The position numbers and the translations under genes are program-made. From an uncultured Zetaproteobacteria bacterium (GTDB lineage: Bacteria > Pseudomonadota > Zetaproteobacteria > Mariprofundales > Mariprofundaceae): a stretch of DNA of 38,547 bases. Shown in pieces: positions 25,545 to 32,737 of this stretch; positions within the stretch are counted from its first letter, which is position 1; each line of letters begins with the position of its first letter. The stretch is from the NCBI GenBank assembly GCA_947311495.1, contig CAMZLG010000052.1, positions 1-38,547 of the forward strand, given 5' to 3'. The notes beneath the pieces are model-generated. The model saw only the letters and a program-made list of their open reading frames with translations, was not told the DNA's origin and did no database searches.

Positions 25545-27704
25545 ATGAGCCAGGTTCAGCCGAAAAAACCACAGCCAGTCAGTCTGGATTCAGGCGTGGG
25601 TATTAATGATGTTACATTGCAACCAGCCAGCGAAGATATTTGGGACAAAAAGTATCGATTAAAGGACAAGAATGGCAACGCAGTGGATGCCAATGTTGCC
25701 GACACCTACAAACGTGTGGCAAAAGCATTGTCTGATGTGGAAGACGAAGACAAGCGCGAGTTTTGGAGCAATCGCTTTACATGGGCATTAGCCAATGGCG
25801 CAATTCCAGCAGGTCGAATTATGTCTAATGCAGGAGCGGAAGCGCACAAACCTGCAACATCAACCATCAACTGCACAGTCTCTGGCGTGATTCCCGATTC
25901 CATGGATGGCATTTTGTCTATGGTCAAAGAAGCGGGTTTAACCCTGAAAGCTGGCTGTGGCATTGGTTATGAATTCTCCACACTTCGTCCTAAAGGTGCG
26001 TATGTTTCTGGTGCAGGCGCATACACTTCGGGTCCGTTATCGTTTATGGATATTTATGATAAAATGTGTTTCACCGTATCCTCGGCGGGTGGTCGCCGTG
26101 GCGCACAAATGGGCACATTCGATATTTCTCACCCAGACGTGACCGACTTTATCAAAGCCAAACGTGAAGATGGTCGTTTGCGCCAATTCAACTTATCTTG
26201 CCTGATTACCCGTGATTTTATGCAAGCCGTCAAAGATGATGCAGATTGGGATTTGGTGTTTCCAGCAACCAAAGATGAGCTTGCAAATGATGATATGCGC
26301 ATCATCTTCAAACAAGTTGCCAACCCACCTGAAAAAGCCAAGAAAGATGACCGTGGTTTAACCGCTTGTCGTGTTTATAAAACCATCAAAGCGCGCCGTT
26401 TGTGGGATGTGATTATGTCATCCACTTATGATTATGCGGAGCCTGGTTTTATCTTGATTGATGAAGTCAACGACCTCAATAATAACTGGTTCTGCGAAGA
26501 TATTCGCGCCACCAACCCATGTGGTGAGCAGCCTTTGCCGCCGTATGGTGCATGTTTATTGGGCTCGGTAAACCTCACCAAATTTGTACGCGAGCCATTC
26601 ACTGAAAATGCCTATTTTGATTGGGATATGTACCGTGAAGTGGTGTCTGTGTTCACCCGCATGTTGGATAATGTGGTAGACATCAATGGTTTGCCTTTGG
26701 AGCAACAACGCCAAGCGATTTTGGATAAACGCCGTCATGGCATGGGTTTCTTGGGTCTTGGTTCAACCTTGACCATGCTGCGCACCAAGTATGGTTCTGA
26801 AGCATCATTGGAGTTCACAGAAAAAGTTGCGTATGAAATGGCAAAAACTGGTTTTGATGTGGGTCTGCAATTGGCAGAAGAAAAAGGTGCAGCACCCATT
26901 ATGGAGCAAGACTTTGAAGTGACAGCGGACATGTTGTTTAAACGCCCTGCGATGGCAAAAGATGGCATCAAAGTTGGCGATAAAATCAAAGGCAAAGTGC
27001 TTTGGGCTAAATATTCCAATTATATGCAGAAGTTTAAAGATTCGGGCGACCAAGAATTGTTGGATGCTTTGATTGAGAAAGGGAGCCGCTTTACCCATCA
27101 TTCTTCCATTGCACCCACAGGCACGATTTCATTGTCATTGGCGAACAATGCATCCAATGGCATTGAACCATCCTTTGCCCATCATTATGCGCGCAATGTG
27201 ATTCGCGAGGGCAAAAAATCCAAAGAGAAAGTTGATGTTTTCTCTTATGAATTATTGGCTTATCGTGAAATGGTTAACGCTGATGCTATGCCGTTTAGCA
27301 CTGAAGATGCAACCAAGTTGCCTGAGTATTTCATCTCGGCTGATGCGGTCACACCAACCCAGCACGTGGACATTCAAGCCGCAGCACAAGTTTGGGTAGA
27401 TTCGTCCATCTCCAAAACTGCCAATGTGCCCACCGATTTCCCATACGAAGATTTTAAAAATATTTATATGTATGCCTTTGATAAGGGTCTTAAAGGTTGC
27501 ACCACTTTCCGCTTTAACCCTGAAGTGTTCCAAGGTGTGTTGGTTAAAGAAGAAGATTTGGAAAACACCACCTACAAATTCACCTTGGATGATGGCACGG
27601 TGGTGGAAGCCAAAGGTAATGAAGAAATCGAATATGATGGTGAAATGCACACAGCAGCTAATCTGTTCGATGCACTGAAAGAAGGGTATTACGGAAAATT
27701 CTAG
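25545..27704 (+). CDS. nrdJa: adenosylcobalamin-dependent (class II) ribonucleotide reductase, catalytic part (NrdJa)
   Basis: Reduces ribonucleotides to deoxyribonucleotides with a cobalamin radical, with or without oxygen. The 719-residue product shows an ATP-cone-free start and the redox Cys in TINCTVSG. KAGCGIGYEFSTLRP and GGRRGAQMGTFDISHPD follow, then the catalytic finger loop NPCGEQPLPPYGACLLGSVNL, HGMGFLGLG, and PTGTISLSLANNASNGIEP. ATG 25545 follows GGGGAG at 8 bases and is preferred to the track start at 25518. The C-terminal Cys-rich tail found in one-piece NrdJ is missing; it is encoded by the next gene, as in the Pseudomonas NrdJa/NrdJb split. Confidence 0.93.
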   Translation: MSQVQPKKPQPVSLDSGVGINDVTLQPASEDIWDKKYRLKDKNGNAVDANVADTYKRVAKALSDVEDEDKREFWSNRFTWALANGAIPAGRIMSNAGAEAHKPATSTINCTVSGVIPDSMDGILSMVKEAGLTLKAGCGIGYEFSTLRPKGAYVSGAGAYTSGPLSFMDIYDKMCFTVSSAGGRRGAQMGTFDISHPDVTDFIKAKREDGRLRQFNLSCLITRDFMQAVKDDADWDLVFPATKDELANDDMRIIFKQVANPPEKAKKDDRGLTACRVYKTIKARRLWDVIMSSTYDYAEPGFILIDEVNDLNNNWFCEDIRATNPCGEQPLPPYGACLLGSVNLTKFVREPFTENAYFDWDMYREVVSVFTRMLDNVVDINGLPLEQQRQAILDKRRHGMGFLGLGSTLTMLRTKYGSEASLEFTEKVAYEMAKTGFDVGLQLAEEKGAAPIMEQDFEVTADMLFKRPAMAKDGIKVGDKIKGKVLWAKYSNYMQKFKDSGDQELLDALIEKGSRFTHHSSIAPTGTISLSLANNASNGIEPSFAHHYARNVIREGKKSKEKVDVFSYELLAYREMVNADAMPFSTEDATKLPEYFISADAVTPTQHVDIQAAAQVWVDSSISKTANVPTDFPYEDFKNIYMYAFDKGLKGCTTFRFNPEVFQGVLVKEEDLENTTYKFTLDDGTVVEAKGNEEIEYDGEMHTAANLFDALKEGYYGKF

Positions 27705-27945
27705 TGCAACATGCATTGAGAAGTAATATCAAATGGGCGGAGCTTCAGTTTCCGCCAATCAATCTGTGGGTGATGGCATCCTTGTCTTATGACATGCCAT
27801 CAGAAGGGGCAACCGCCCACATTCACCGGAGGCAACGCCCGGGGTTGGATGCAGTTCGTCGTGATACGAATAGCAGAAGACCAAACGCGCTGCATAAATT
27901 ACACCGCAGGTTAGAATCATTGTTAGCCGTGCGTGGAGGAAAAGT
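27705..27945 (+). ncRNA. candidate structured RNA between nrdJa and nrdJb
   Basis: The gap is far longer than a typical intra-operon spacer and is full of self-complementary pieces. Stem 1 is GGCGGA/TCCGCC (27736-27741/27751-27756). Stem 2 is a perfect 9-bp TGATGGCAT/ATGCCATCA (27771-27779/27794-27802), topped by GTC-TTAT-GAC. Stem 3 is GGGC-AACC-GCCC (27807-27818). Stem 4 is GGC-AAC-GCC closed by CCG/CGG (27826-27842). Stem 5 is ATGCAG/CTGCAT (27849-27854/27890-27895) enclosing TTCGT/ACGAA (27855-27859/27866-27870). The only spanning ORF (27704-27949) lacks convincing protein features. It could be an ncRNA, a 5' leader of nrdJb, or a remnant of a mobile element; the type is not identified. 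Confidence 0.5.
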
Positions 27946-28587
27946 ATGAGCATCAAAATCGAAAGTAAAATCACTGCCTATGAAGTGGCAAAACCTGAAG
28001 ATGAAGCAGCCAAAAAAGAAAGTAATGTGGCATCCATTGCACCATTGCTTGAGCGTGATGAAGTGCTTGTGGGTAGCACCTACAAAATTAAAACACCGCA
28101 TTCAGAACATGCCATGTATATCACCATCAATGATGTGATTGTGAACCAAGGTGAAGCAAACGAACATCGCCGCCCATTTGAGATTTTCATCAACACCAAA
28201 AACATGGAACATTTCATGTGGATTGTGACGTTAACCCGTATTATATCTGCAATTTTCCGTAAAGGTGGCGACATTACATTCTTGGTGGAAGAGCTCAAAG
28301 CCGTGTTCGACCCAAGAGGTGGTTACTACAAAAAAGGTGGCAAATATATGCCATCTATCGTGGCTGAAATCGGCGAAGTTATCCAAAAACATCTTGTGTC
28401 CATTGGCATGATGGAAGGGCAGCTGCAAACTGAAGAATTGATTGCCAAGCGCATTGAAGCCGAAGAAAAGTTAGGTAAAGATGGTGTTGCCAACGCATCA
28501 CAATGCGATAAATGCAGCGCGATGGCTGTCGTAAGGCTTGATAACTGTAATTGTTGTTTAGAGTGCGGCGACAGTAAGTGTGGGTAA
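27946..28587 (+). CDS. nrdJb: class II ribonucleotide reductase, C-terminal/TSCPD subunit (NrdJb)
   Basis: 213 residues corresponding to the C-terminal part of class II reductases. The body HAMYITINDV...RPFEIFINTKNMEHFMWIVTLTRIISAIFRKGG is the TSCPD domain, and the tail CDKCSAMAVVRLDNCNCCLECGDSKCG carries the Cys pairs. Those would accept electrons from thioredoxin or bind zinc and re-reduce the NrdJa active site. A strong GGAGGA lies five bases before the ATG. NrdJab split enzymes are known in Pseudomonas, where the two genes are nearly contiguous. Here they are 241 bases apart. A strong terminator follows. Confidence 0.88.
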   Translation: MSIKIESKITAYEVAKPEDEAAKKESNVASIAPLLERDEVLVGSTYKIKTPHSEHAMYITINDVIVNQGEANEHRRPFEIFINTKNMEHFMWIVTLTRIISAIFRKGGDITFLVEELKAVFDPRGGYYKKGGKYMPSIVAEIGEVIQKHLVSIGMMEGQLQTEELIAKRIEAEEKLGKDGVANASQCDKCSAMAVVRLDNCNCCLECGDSKCG

Positions 28588-28640
28588 CACATCTAACTTG
28601 TAAACATAGAATATAATCTAGGTAAGTCCTGTAAATCAGT

Positions 28641-28674
28641 AAGGCTGTTATTCATTAGAATAACAGCCTTTTTT
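28641..28674 (+). terminator. intrinsic terminator after nrdJb
   Basis: A perfect 13-bp stem AAGGCTGTTATTC/GAATAACAGCCTT with an ATTA loop runs straight into TTTTTT. It ends the nrdJa-nrdJb transcript. Confidence 0.92.
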
Positions 28675-28865
28675 GTTATGTATTTATAGATTGCATTCAT
28701 TTTTTGTGCAGACAAAAAACGAATCAAAAAAGCTGCCCTAAATATCTTCGTATTCCCAAAATTAATCAGTGAAAAGCGGGCGCAAAACAAGCGGTTTTGC
28801 TTTACCCCTTCTTTCACAGCTTATTTTGGCGGAGCTATAACAGGGTAGGGATGGTGACTGATTGT
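28675..28865. other. intergenic region with one hairpin, no credible gene
   Basis: 191 bases between the nrdJ terminator and the RHH-like gene. The 74-residue minus-strand ORF here (28593-28817) runs across the terminator and has no recognisable features. A 7-bp hairpin GCAAAAC/GTTTTGC (28782-28788/28794-28800) might end the minus-strand operon but lacks a good T-run. Confidence 0.5.
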
Positions 28866-29108
28866 TTAATGGGTTAGCCAGTTTTGCATCAAAGCTTTGA
28901 TTTTGGTTTGATATTTGATGCCTTCGAGTTCGCTTTTTTGTTTGAATGAGGCAAGCATAGGTTCAGGCACTTTAAGGCTGATAAGCTTGCTGCGCTTGGG
29001 TGTTTCCTGCATTCGGCGAAAAGATTCTAGGAACTCTAGCGTTTGTTCAGTTGTCATGCCTTTGCAGCGTTCTAAGTATTCATCACTAAAGTATTGAACA
29101 GGTCTCAT
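28866..29108 (-). CDS. small RHH-like protein, probable antitoxin
   Basis: 80 residues. The C-terminal half SKLISLKVPEPMLASFKQKSELEGIKYQTKIKALMQNWL reads like a ribbon-helix-helix DNA-binding unit of the CopG/BrnA kind: one beta strand, then two helices. The N-terminal half is charged and helical. It starts within the last bases of the nucleotidyltransferase gene (4-base overlap), so the two are one translational unit. The pairing of a nucleotidyltransferase with a small DNA-binding partner suggests toxin-antitoxin. Note that the putative toxin is first in this operon. Confidence 0.7.
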   Translation of the reverse strand: MRPVQYFSDEYLERCKGMTTEQTLEFLESFRRMQETPKRSKLISLKVPEPMLASFKQKSELEGIKYQTKIKALMQNWLTH

Positions 29109-29566
29109 TGTAGCCTCTCAAGAGCTTTGATATCTTCTAAATCCTGCGGTCTGCCTGATTTTTGTTTCATATTGATTAAGTCTTCAATGGCAAGCACTTG
29201 AATATCCATACCAAACCCTTGTTTGGTGACAGTGTTCATGTTGTTTAAGTTTTCAGTGATAATAATATCGACCATTTCGGCAGGGTTATTTGGATTCACA
29301 AATGACCATGCAATCATATTTCGGTTGTTGATGTACTCATCACGAAAATGAAAGACTTCACTGGCTTTGACAGGCAAACGAGGTTGTAAGCCTATGTTTA
29401 TTAAAGCTTGTTCGGCATGTAAAAAGGCTTGTTCATCCACTTGGATAACCAAATCAATATCCATTGTGCCTCGGAATGCACCATGCAGCGCAACAGCATA
29501 ACCACCCACAATAGCGTATTTTACGTTATGTACTGTTAATGATTGAATAAGCTTTTGAATAAACAT
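29105..29566 (-). CDS. nucleotidyltransferase-fold protein (AbiEii/MNT-like), probable toxin
   Basis: 153 residues with a nucleotidyltransferase core: YAIVGGYAVALHGAFRGTMDIDLVI (about 17-41) holds the GG motif and the DxD metal pair, and a further Asp is in EMVDIIIT near 104. The end IQVLAIEDLINMKQKSGRPQDLEDIKALE is typical of the AbiEii/AbiGii-like and MNT families. These add nucleotides to RNA or proteins in type IV-like and MNT-HEPN systems. It is paired with an RHH-like gene rather than HEPN or AbiEi. An AT-rich palindrome precedes it. No ribosome site is evident, so translation may be leaderless or weak. Confidence 0.8.
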   Translation of the reverse strand: MFIQKLIQSLTVHNVKYAIVGGYAVALHGAFRGTMDIDLVIQVDEQAFLHAEQALINIGLQPRLPVKASEVFHFRDEYINNRNMIAWSFVNPNNPAEMVDIIITENLNNMNTVTKQGFGMDIQVLAIEDLINMKQKSGRPQDLEDIKALERLQ

Positions 29567-29571
29567 AAAAG

Positions 29572-29595
29572 AAGTATATTTAAAGTATATACTTT
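29572..29595 (-). promoter_or_regulatory. candidate autoregulatory operator of the nucleotidyltransferase/RHH pair
   Basis: AAGTATAT occurs at 29572-29579 and again at 29583-29590, the second inside the perfect 14-bp palindrome AAAGTATATACTTT (29582-29595). The copies are 11 bases apart, about one helical turn, and lie just upstream of the operon start. RHH antitoxins typically bind such repeats; the link is inferred. Confidence 0.5.
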
Positions 29596-29732
29596 GTAAA
29601 GAGGGTAAAGGTTCATTATGTTTTAATCATGGGGGTTAATCCTGCGCGTTGGTAGCAATGGGCGAGGGCTTTGATAGAGTTCGTTCATTCGATAAAATCA
29701 TAGATACATATTCCACCTTAAAAGAGAGAACC

Positions 29733-30014
29733 ATGGCAGAAACAGCAGACGAATTAACCATTGATTACGAAGAAAATGGTATTTTAACCACCAAACAAAC
29801 CGATAAAGTGATTTTAAGCAAAGGCGCTTGGGTAACAATTTTATTCAAGTATCAAGTTTGGGAAAAAGCCAAAGAAGCTTACAGCGATGACAAATATACC
29901 ATTCGCCGCTTCCAAAAGCGCGATGGGCAATACACACCACGCTCAAAATTTAATATCACCAATGCCAAACAAGCCAAGCTGATTGTAGAAAGCTTGCAAG
30001 ACTGGATAAAATAA
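29733..30014 (+). CDS. small protein of unknown function upstream of arsR
   Basis: 93 residues, cytoplasmic and soluble: MAETADELTIDYEENGILTTKQTDKVILSKGAWVTILFKYQVWEKA..., then a basic segment YTIRRFQKRDGQYTPRSKFNITNAKQAKLIVESLQDW. The composition looks like a real folded protein with a beta-rich front and a helical tail. I do not recognise a named domain. The ORF track opens at 29649 with a GTG-type start; ATG 29733 after AAAGAGAG is preferred. arsR begins 5 bases downstream, so they may be co-transcribed, although a role in arsenic handling is not implied by the sequence. Confidence 0.72.
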   Translation: MAETADELTIDYEENGILTTKQTDKVILSKGAWVTILFKYQVWEKAKEAYSDDKYTIRRFQKRDGQYTPRSKFNITNAKQAKLIVESLQDWIK

Positions 30015-30019
30015 CACCC

Positions 30020-30340
30020 ATGCAACTCACCCAGCTTTTTAAGGGGTTATCCGACCCTGTACGCCTTCGCATTTTTCATGTGTTGGCGAAAAAGGGTGAG
30101 CTTTGTGTCTGTCATTTGACGGATGGGCTAGTGTTGCCACAAAGCACCGTTTCCCGCCACCTCAATACCTTAAAACACGCAGGTTTGGTGCAATCGGAGC
30201 GCCGAGCCAAATGGGTGTATTATATGTTGAATGAAGAAAATGACATGGTAAAAGTGTTGGCATCATTGGTGTGTACGCAGTCTGAACATGACCCTCAATT
30301 ACAAAAAGACTTGAAAAATATCCAGATAACCACCTGTTGA
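30020..30340 (+). CDS. arsR: ArsR-family metalloregulator (arsenite-responsive repressor)
   Basis: A 106-residue winged helix protein. LFKGLSDPVRLRIFHVLAKKGELCVCHLTDGLVLPQSTVSRHLNTLKHAGLVQSERRAKWVYYML is the ArsR HTH. The ELCVCHL segment (about 29-35) carries the Cys pair that binds As(III) in classical ArsR. It heads an arsR-acr3-arsC set. Binding of arsenite would relieve repression of the efflux gene. No obvious palindrome was found between it and the preceding small gene, so the operator may lie further upstream. Confidence 0.9.
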   Translation: MQLTQLFKGLSDPVRLRIFHVLAKKGELCVCHLTDGLVLPQSTVSRHLNTLKHAGLVQSERRAKWVYYMLNEENDMVKVLASLVCTQSEHDPQLQKDLKNIQITTC

Positions 30341-30363
30341 TTTACATATCCGAATAAGCAGAT

Positions 30364-31443
30364 ATGATGCAGCCTCAAAAGGATATCTTGGGGTTGATGA
30401 TGACATTATTGAATACATTTTCTATGGGTTTGTTTGCCCGCTATTTAACGCTTTGGGTTTTGCTAAGTATTATCGTCGGCATTGCTCTGGGCGCATGGTT
30501 CCCCTATGTTTTCCAATGGTTGGGTCATGTTGAAATTTACCATATTAACCTTCCCGTAGCCTTTCTGATTTGGGCGATGATTCTACCCATGTTGCTTAAA
30601 ATTGATTATTCCTCCCTGCATGAAGTGATGAAGCATCGCAGAGGTATAGGCGTGACCTTGGCGATTAACTGGCTGGTAAAACCATTCTCCATGGCATTTT
30701 TGGGTTGGTTATGCTTGGAACACTTTTTTGCGCCATACCTTGAAGCGGATAAAATACCTGAATATATCGCGGGTTTAATCCTTTTGGCTGCAGCACCTTG
30801 CACAGCCATGGTGTTTGTCTGGTCCAAACTGGTGAATGGTCATCCTCATTTTACACTCACACAGGTGGCTTTAAATGATGTGATTATGGTGGTGGCATTT
30901 GCACCTATTGTGGGTTTGCTGATGGGCGTGGCATCCATCGCTGTACCTTGGGATACGCTGATGTTATCGGTGGTGTTGTATATCGTGATTCCTGTTGTGT
31001 TTGCCTATGTCTTGCGTGCGGTTTTATTAAAGAGAGATATGTTGGACGAAACACTTGAATTGCTAGACCCTGTATCTATGTCAGCCTTGTTGGTGACGGT
31101 TGTGCTTCTATTTGCTTTTCAAGGTCAACAAATTATCGCACAACCCTTGGTTATTCTTTTGCTCGCCATCCCCATTATCATTCAAGTTTATTTTAATTCC
31201 GCACTGGCATATTGGCTCAATCGTAGGCTAAAGGTAGCACATTGTGTGGCAGGACCATCGGCATTGATAGGTGCATCCAACTTCTTTGAATTGGCAGTTG
31301 CCGCCGCCATTGCCTTGTTTGGTTTTGAATCGGGTGCAGCCTTGGCAACCGTTGTTGGCGTGTTGGTTGAAGTGCCTGTGATGTTAACGGTTGTGGCGAT
31401 TGTAAATCGAAGTAAAGGTTGGTACGAAAGGGGTTTATCATGA
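30364..31443 (+). CDS. acr3: arsenite efflux transporter, ACR3 family
   Basis: A 359-residue integral membrane protein with about ten hydrophobic segments. AINWLVKPFSMAFLGWL, AGLILLAAAPCTAMVFVWSKLVNGHPHFTLTQVALNDVIMV (with the conserved Cys of TM4) and GPSALIGASNFFELAVAAAIALFG match ACR3. It extrudes As(III) with the proton gradient. The start is ATG 30364; the next ATG follows immediately. The stop overlaps the arsC ATG by 4 bases (ATGA), so expression is coupled. Sometimes annotated arsB, but it is not of the ArsB family. Confidence 0.93.
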   Translation: MMQPQKDILGLMMTLLNTFSMGLFARYLTLWVLLSIIVGIALGAWFPYVFQWLGHVEIYHINLPVAFLIWAMILPMLLKIDYSSLHEVMKHRRGIGVTLAINWLVKPFSMAFLGWLCLEHFFAPYLEADKIPEYIAGLILLAAAPCTAMVFVWSKLVNGHPHFTLTQVALNDVIMVVAFAPIVGLLMGVASIAVPWDTLMLSVVLYIVIPVVFAYVLRAVLLKRDMLDETLELLDPVSMSALLVTVVLLFAFQGQQIIAQPLVILLLAIPIIIQVYFNSALAYWLNRRLKVAHCVAGPSALIGASNFFELAVAAAIALFGFESGAALATVVGVLVEVPVMLTVVAIVNRSKGWYERGLS

Positions 31444-31862
31444 AGAAGAAAGTCTTGTTTTTATGCACGGGCAACGCCTGCCGCTCACAGATGGCGGAAG
31501 GCTGGCTCAAACATTTGGGCGGTAATGCGTTTGAAGTCTATTCCGCAGGTATTGTGGCGCATGGCAAAAACCCACGCGCCATTGCTGCGATGAAAGATGC
31601 TGGCATTGATATTAGCCAGCAAAAGTCGGAAGTTTTAGACCCAACATTGTTGGATGAGATTGATTTGTTGATTACCGTGTGTGGCAATGCGGATAAAAGC
31701 TGCCCTGCTATTCCTGTGACTTGTGAAAAGCAGCATTGGCCATTTGATGACCCTGCGGGCGCAGAAGGTAGTGAAGAAGAAATTATGGCAGAATTTTATC
31801 GGGTACGCGACCAAATTCGTGATAAAATTAAAGTGTACCTAGCCGATAAAAGAACCAACTAA
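31440..31862 (+). CDS. arsC: thioredoxin-coupled arsenate reductase (LMW-PTP fold ArsC)
   Basis: Reduces As(V) to As(III) for export by Acr3. The 140-residue protein starts KKKVLFLCTGNACRSQMAEGW with the P-loop CX5R (Cys near 10). The second redox pair is in VCGNADKSCPAIP near 81-91 with seven residues between the two Cys, followed by HWPFDDPAG. This triple-Cys pattern is that of the Staphylococcus pI258 thioredoxin-linked type. ATG 31440 sits in the acr3 stop, and the longer ORF start at 31419 is rejected. It ends convergently, overlapping the next gene by 3 bases. Confidence 0.93.
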   Translation: MKKKVLFLCTGNACRSQMAEGWLKHLGGNAFEVYSAGIVAHGKNPRAIAAMKDAGIDISQQKSEVLDPTLLDEIDLLITVCGNADKSCPAIPVTCEKQHWPFDDPAGAEGSEEEIMAEFYRVRDQIRDKIKVYLADKRTN

Positions 31863-32635
31863 AAGCCGAAGGCGATGGATGCTGAGGCTAGAATCGAAGT
31901 GCCTGTATGCGTTGGAATTGCTTTGGTGACATCATATACACCAACACTTATATTGATGGGTAAGGATGAAAATGGCACAAGACCAACACCCAAACTCATG
32001 ATGCCTGCGGTGTAGTCGGCAATCACTGACGTTCGTGCAAATGGATAATAAGCAGCAGAGGCAAAGGGCGACACTGTTTTTACGCGGTCTGTGCTGGTTG
32101 ATGTATCCGAAATGGTGCGGAAATCATTGTTGCCAAGCCCAGCATTGAGGATGACAAGTTGCTTATCCAACACAAGAATTTTTGAAGCAGCAATATACAC
32201 TGAAGGCACATTTTGACTGCCATCATCATGCCAAAGTGTGACGTTGCGAATACCCAAGCTGATGCTGGCATCCCAAGCTGATAAATATTTGCCTGTGGTC
32301 ATGGATAATTCTTGGCGTTTGGATAAGTTTTTTATGTCCATGTCCACATTCAAACTCACACCAAAATCAGAGGGTAATGCAAGCCCGAAACCCAAAGAAA
32401 CTGCGCCTTCTGTGGTGGGTATATTGCTCACACCGCCAAGGCTGAATGAGAAATAATTTTGGGTGGGAGAGAATCCTGCGGGGGCAAGCAGTGAAAAAGC
32501 GGGAAGTGTGCTTGCATCATTAAAATTGGACGTAAAAAAAGGTGCTGTGTTCTGTGCTACGGCAAGGGTTGGGGTGATGGATTGCATACTCATCAAGACG
32601 AGTGCCAAGATAAATTTAGCAGGTGTGAGCGACAT
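31859..32635 (-). CDS. exported protein, probable outer-membrane beta-barrel
   Basis: 258 residues. The N-terminus MSLTPAKFILALVLMSMQSITPTLAVAQN is a likely signal peptide. The rest alternates in a strand-rich way, with GAVSLGFGLALPSDFGVSLNVDMDI, WDASISLGIRNVTLW and PINISVGVYDV, and ends ILASASIAFGF with a terminal Phe as in BAM substrates. I do not recognise a specific family. The ATG at 32635 follows GGAG at 7 bases and is preferred to the track start at 32659. It is convergent with arsC and divergent from the FecR-domain gene. Confidence 0.7.
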   Translation of the reverse strand: MSLTPAKFILALVLMSMQSITPTLAVAQNTAPFFTSNFNDASTLPAFSLLAPAGFSPTQNYFSFSLGGVSNIPTTEGAVSLGFGLALPSDFGVSLNVDMDIKNLSKRQELSMTTGKYLSAWDASISLGIRNVTLWHDDGSQNVPSVYIAASKILVLDKQLVILNAGLGNNDFRTISDTSTSTDRVKTVSPFASAAYYPFARTSVIADYTAGIMSLGVGLVPFSSLPINISVGVYDVTKAIPTHTGTSILASASIAFGF

Positions 32636-32737
32636 ATTTTTCTCCATGATGTTCATCACTGTGAATATGCACTATGCTTGCTGCTATGGCGCAGTCAATG
32701 CTCAAAGTCATAAATTTGAAATGGAAGGGTGATAAAG

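Noticed and set aside
27252-27716. 154-residue minus-strand ORF at the end of nrdJa
   Set aside because: Fully antisense to conserved NrdJ sequence; Phe/His-rich translation typical of shadow frames.
27704-27949. 81-residue plus-strand ORF between nrdJa and nrdJb
   Set aside because: It follows the stem-loop region, has no ribosome site or domain-like pattern, and its codons are dictated by the inverted repeats; treated as structured RNA instead.
28593-28817. 74-residue minus-strand ORF
   Set aside because: It runs through the strong nrdJb terminator, its sequence has no recognisable feature, and there is no ribosome site.
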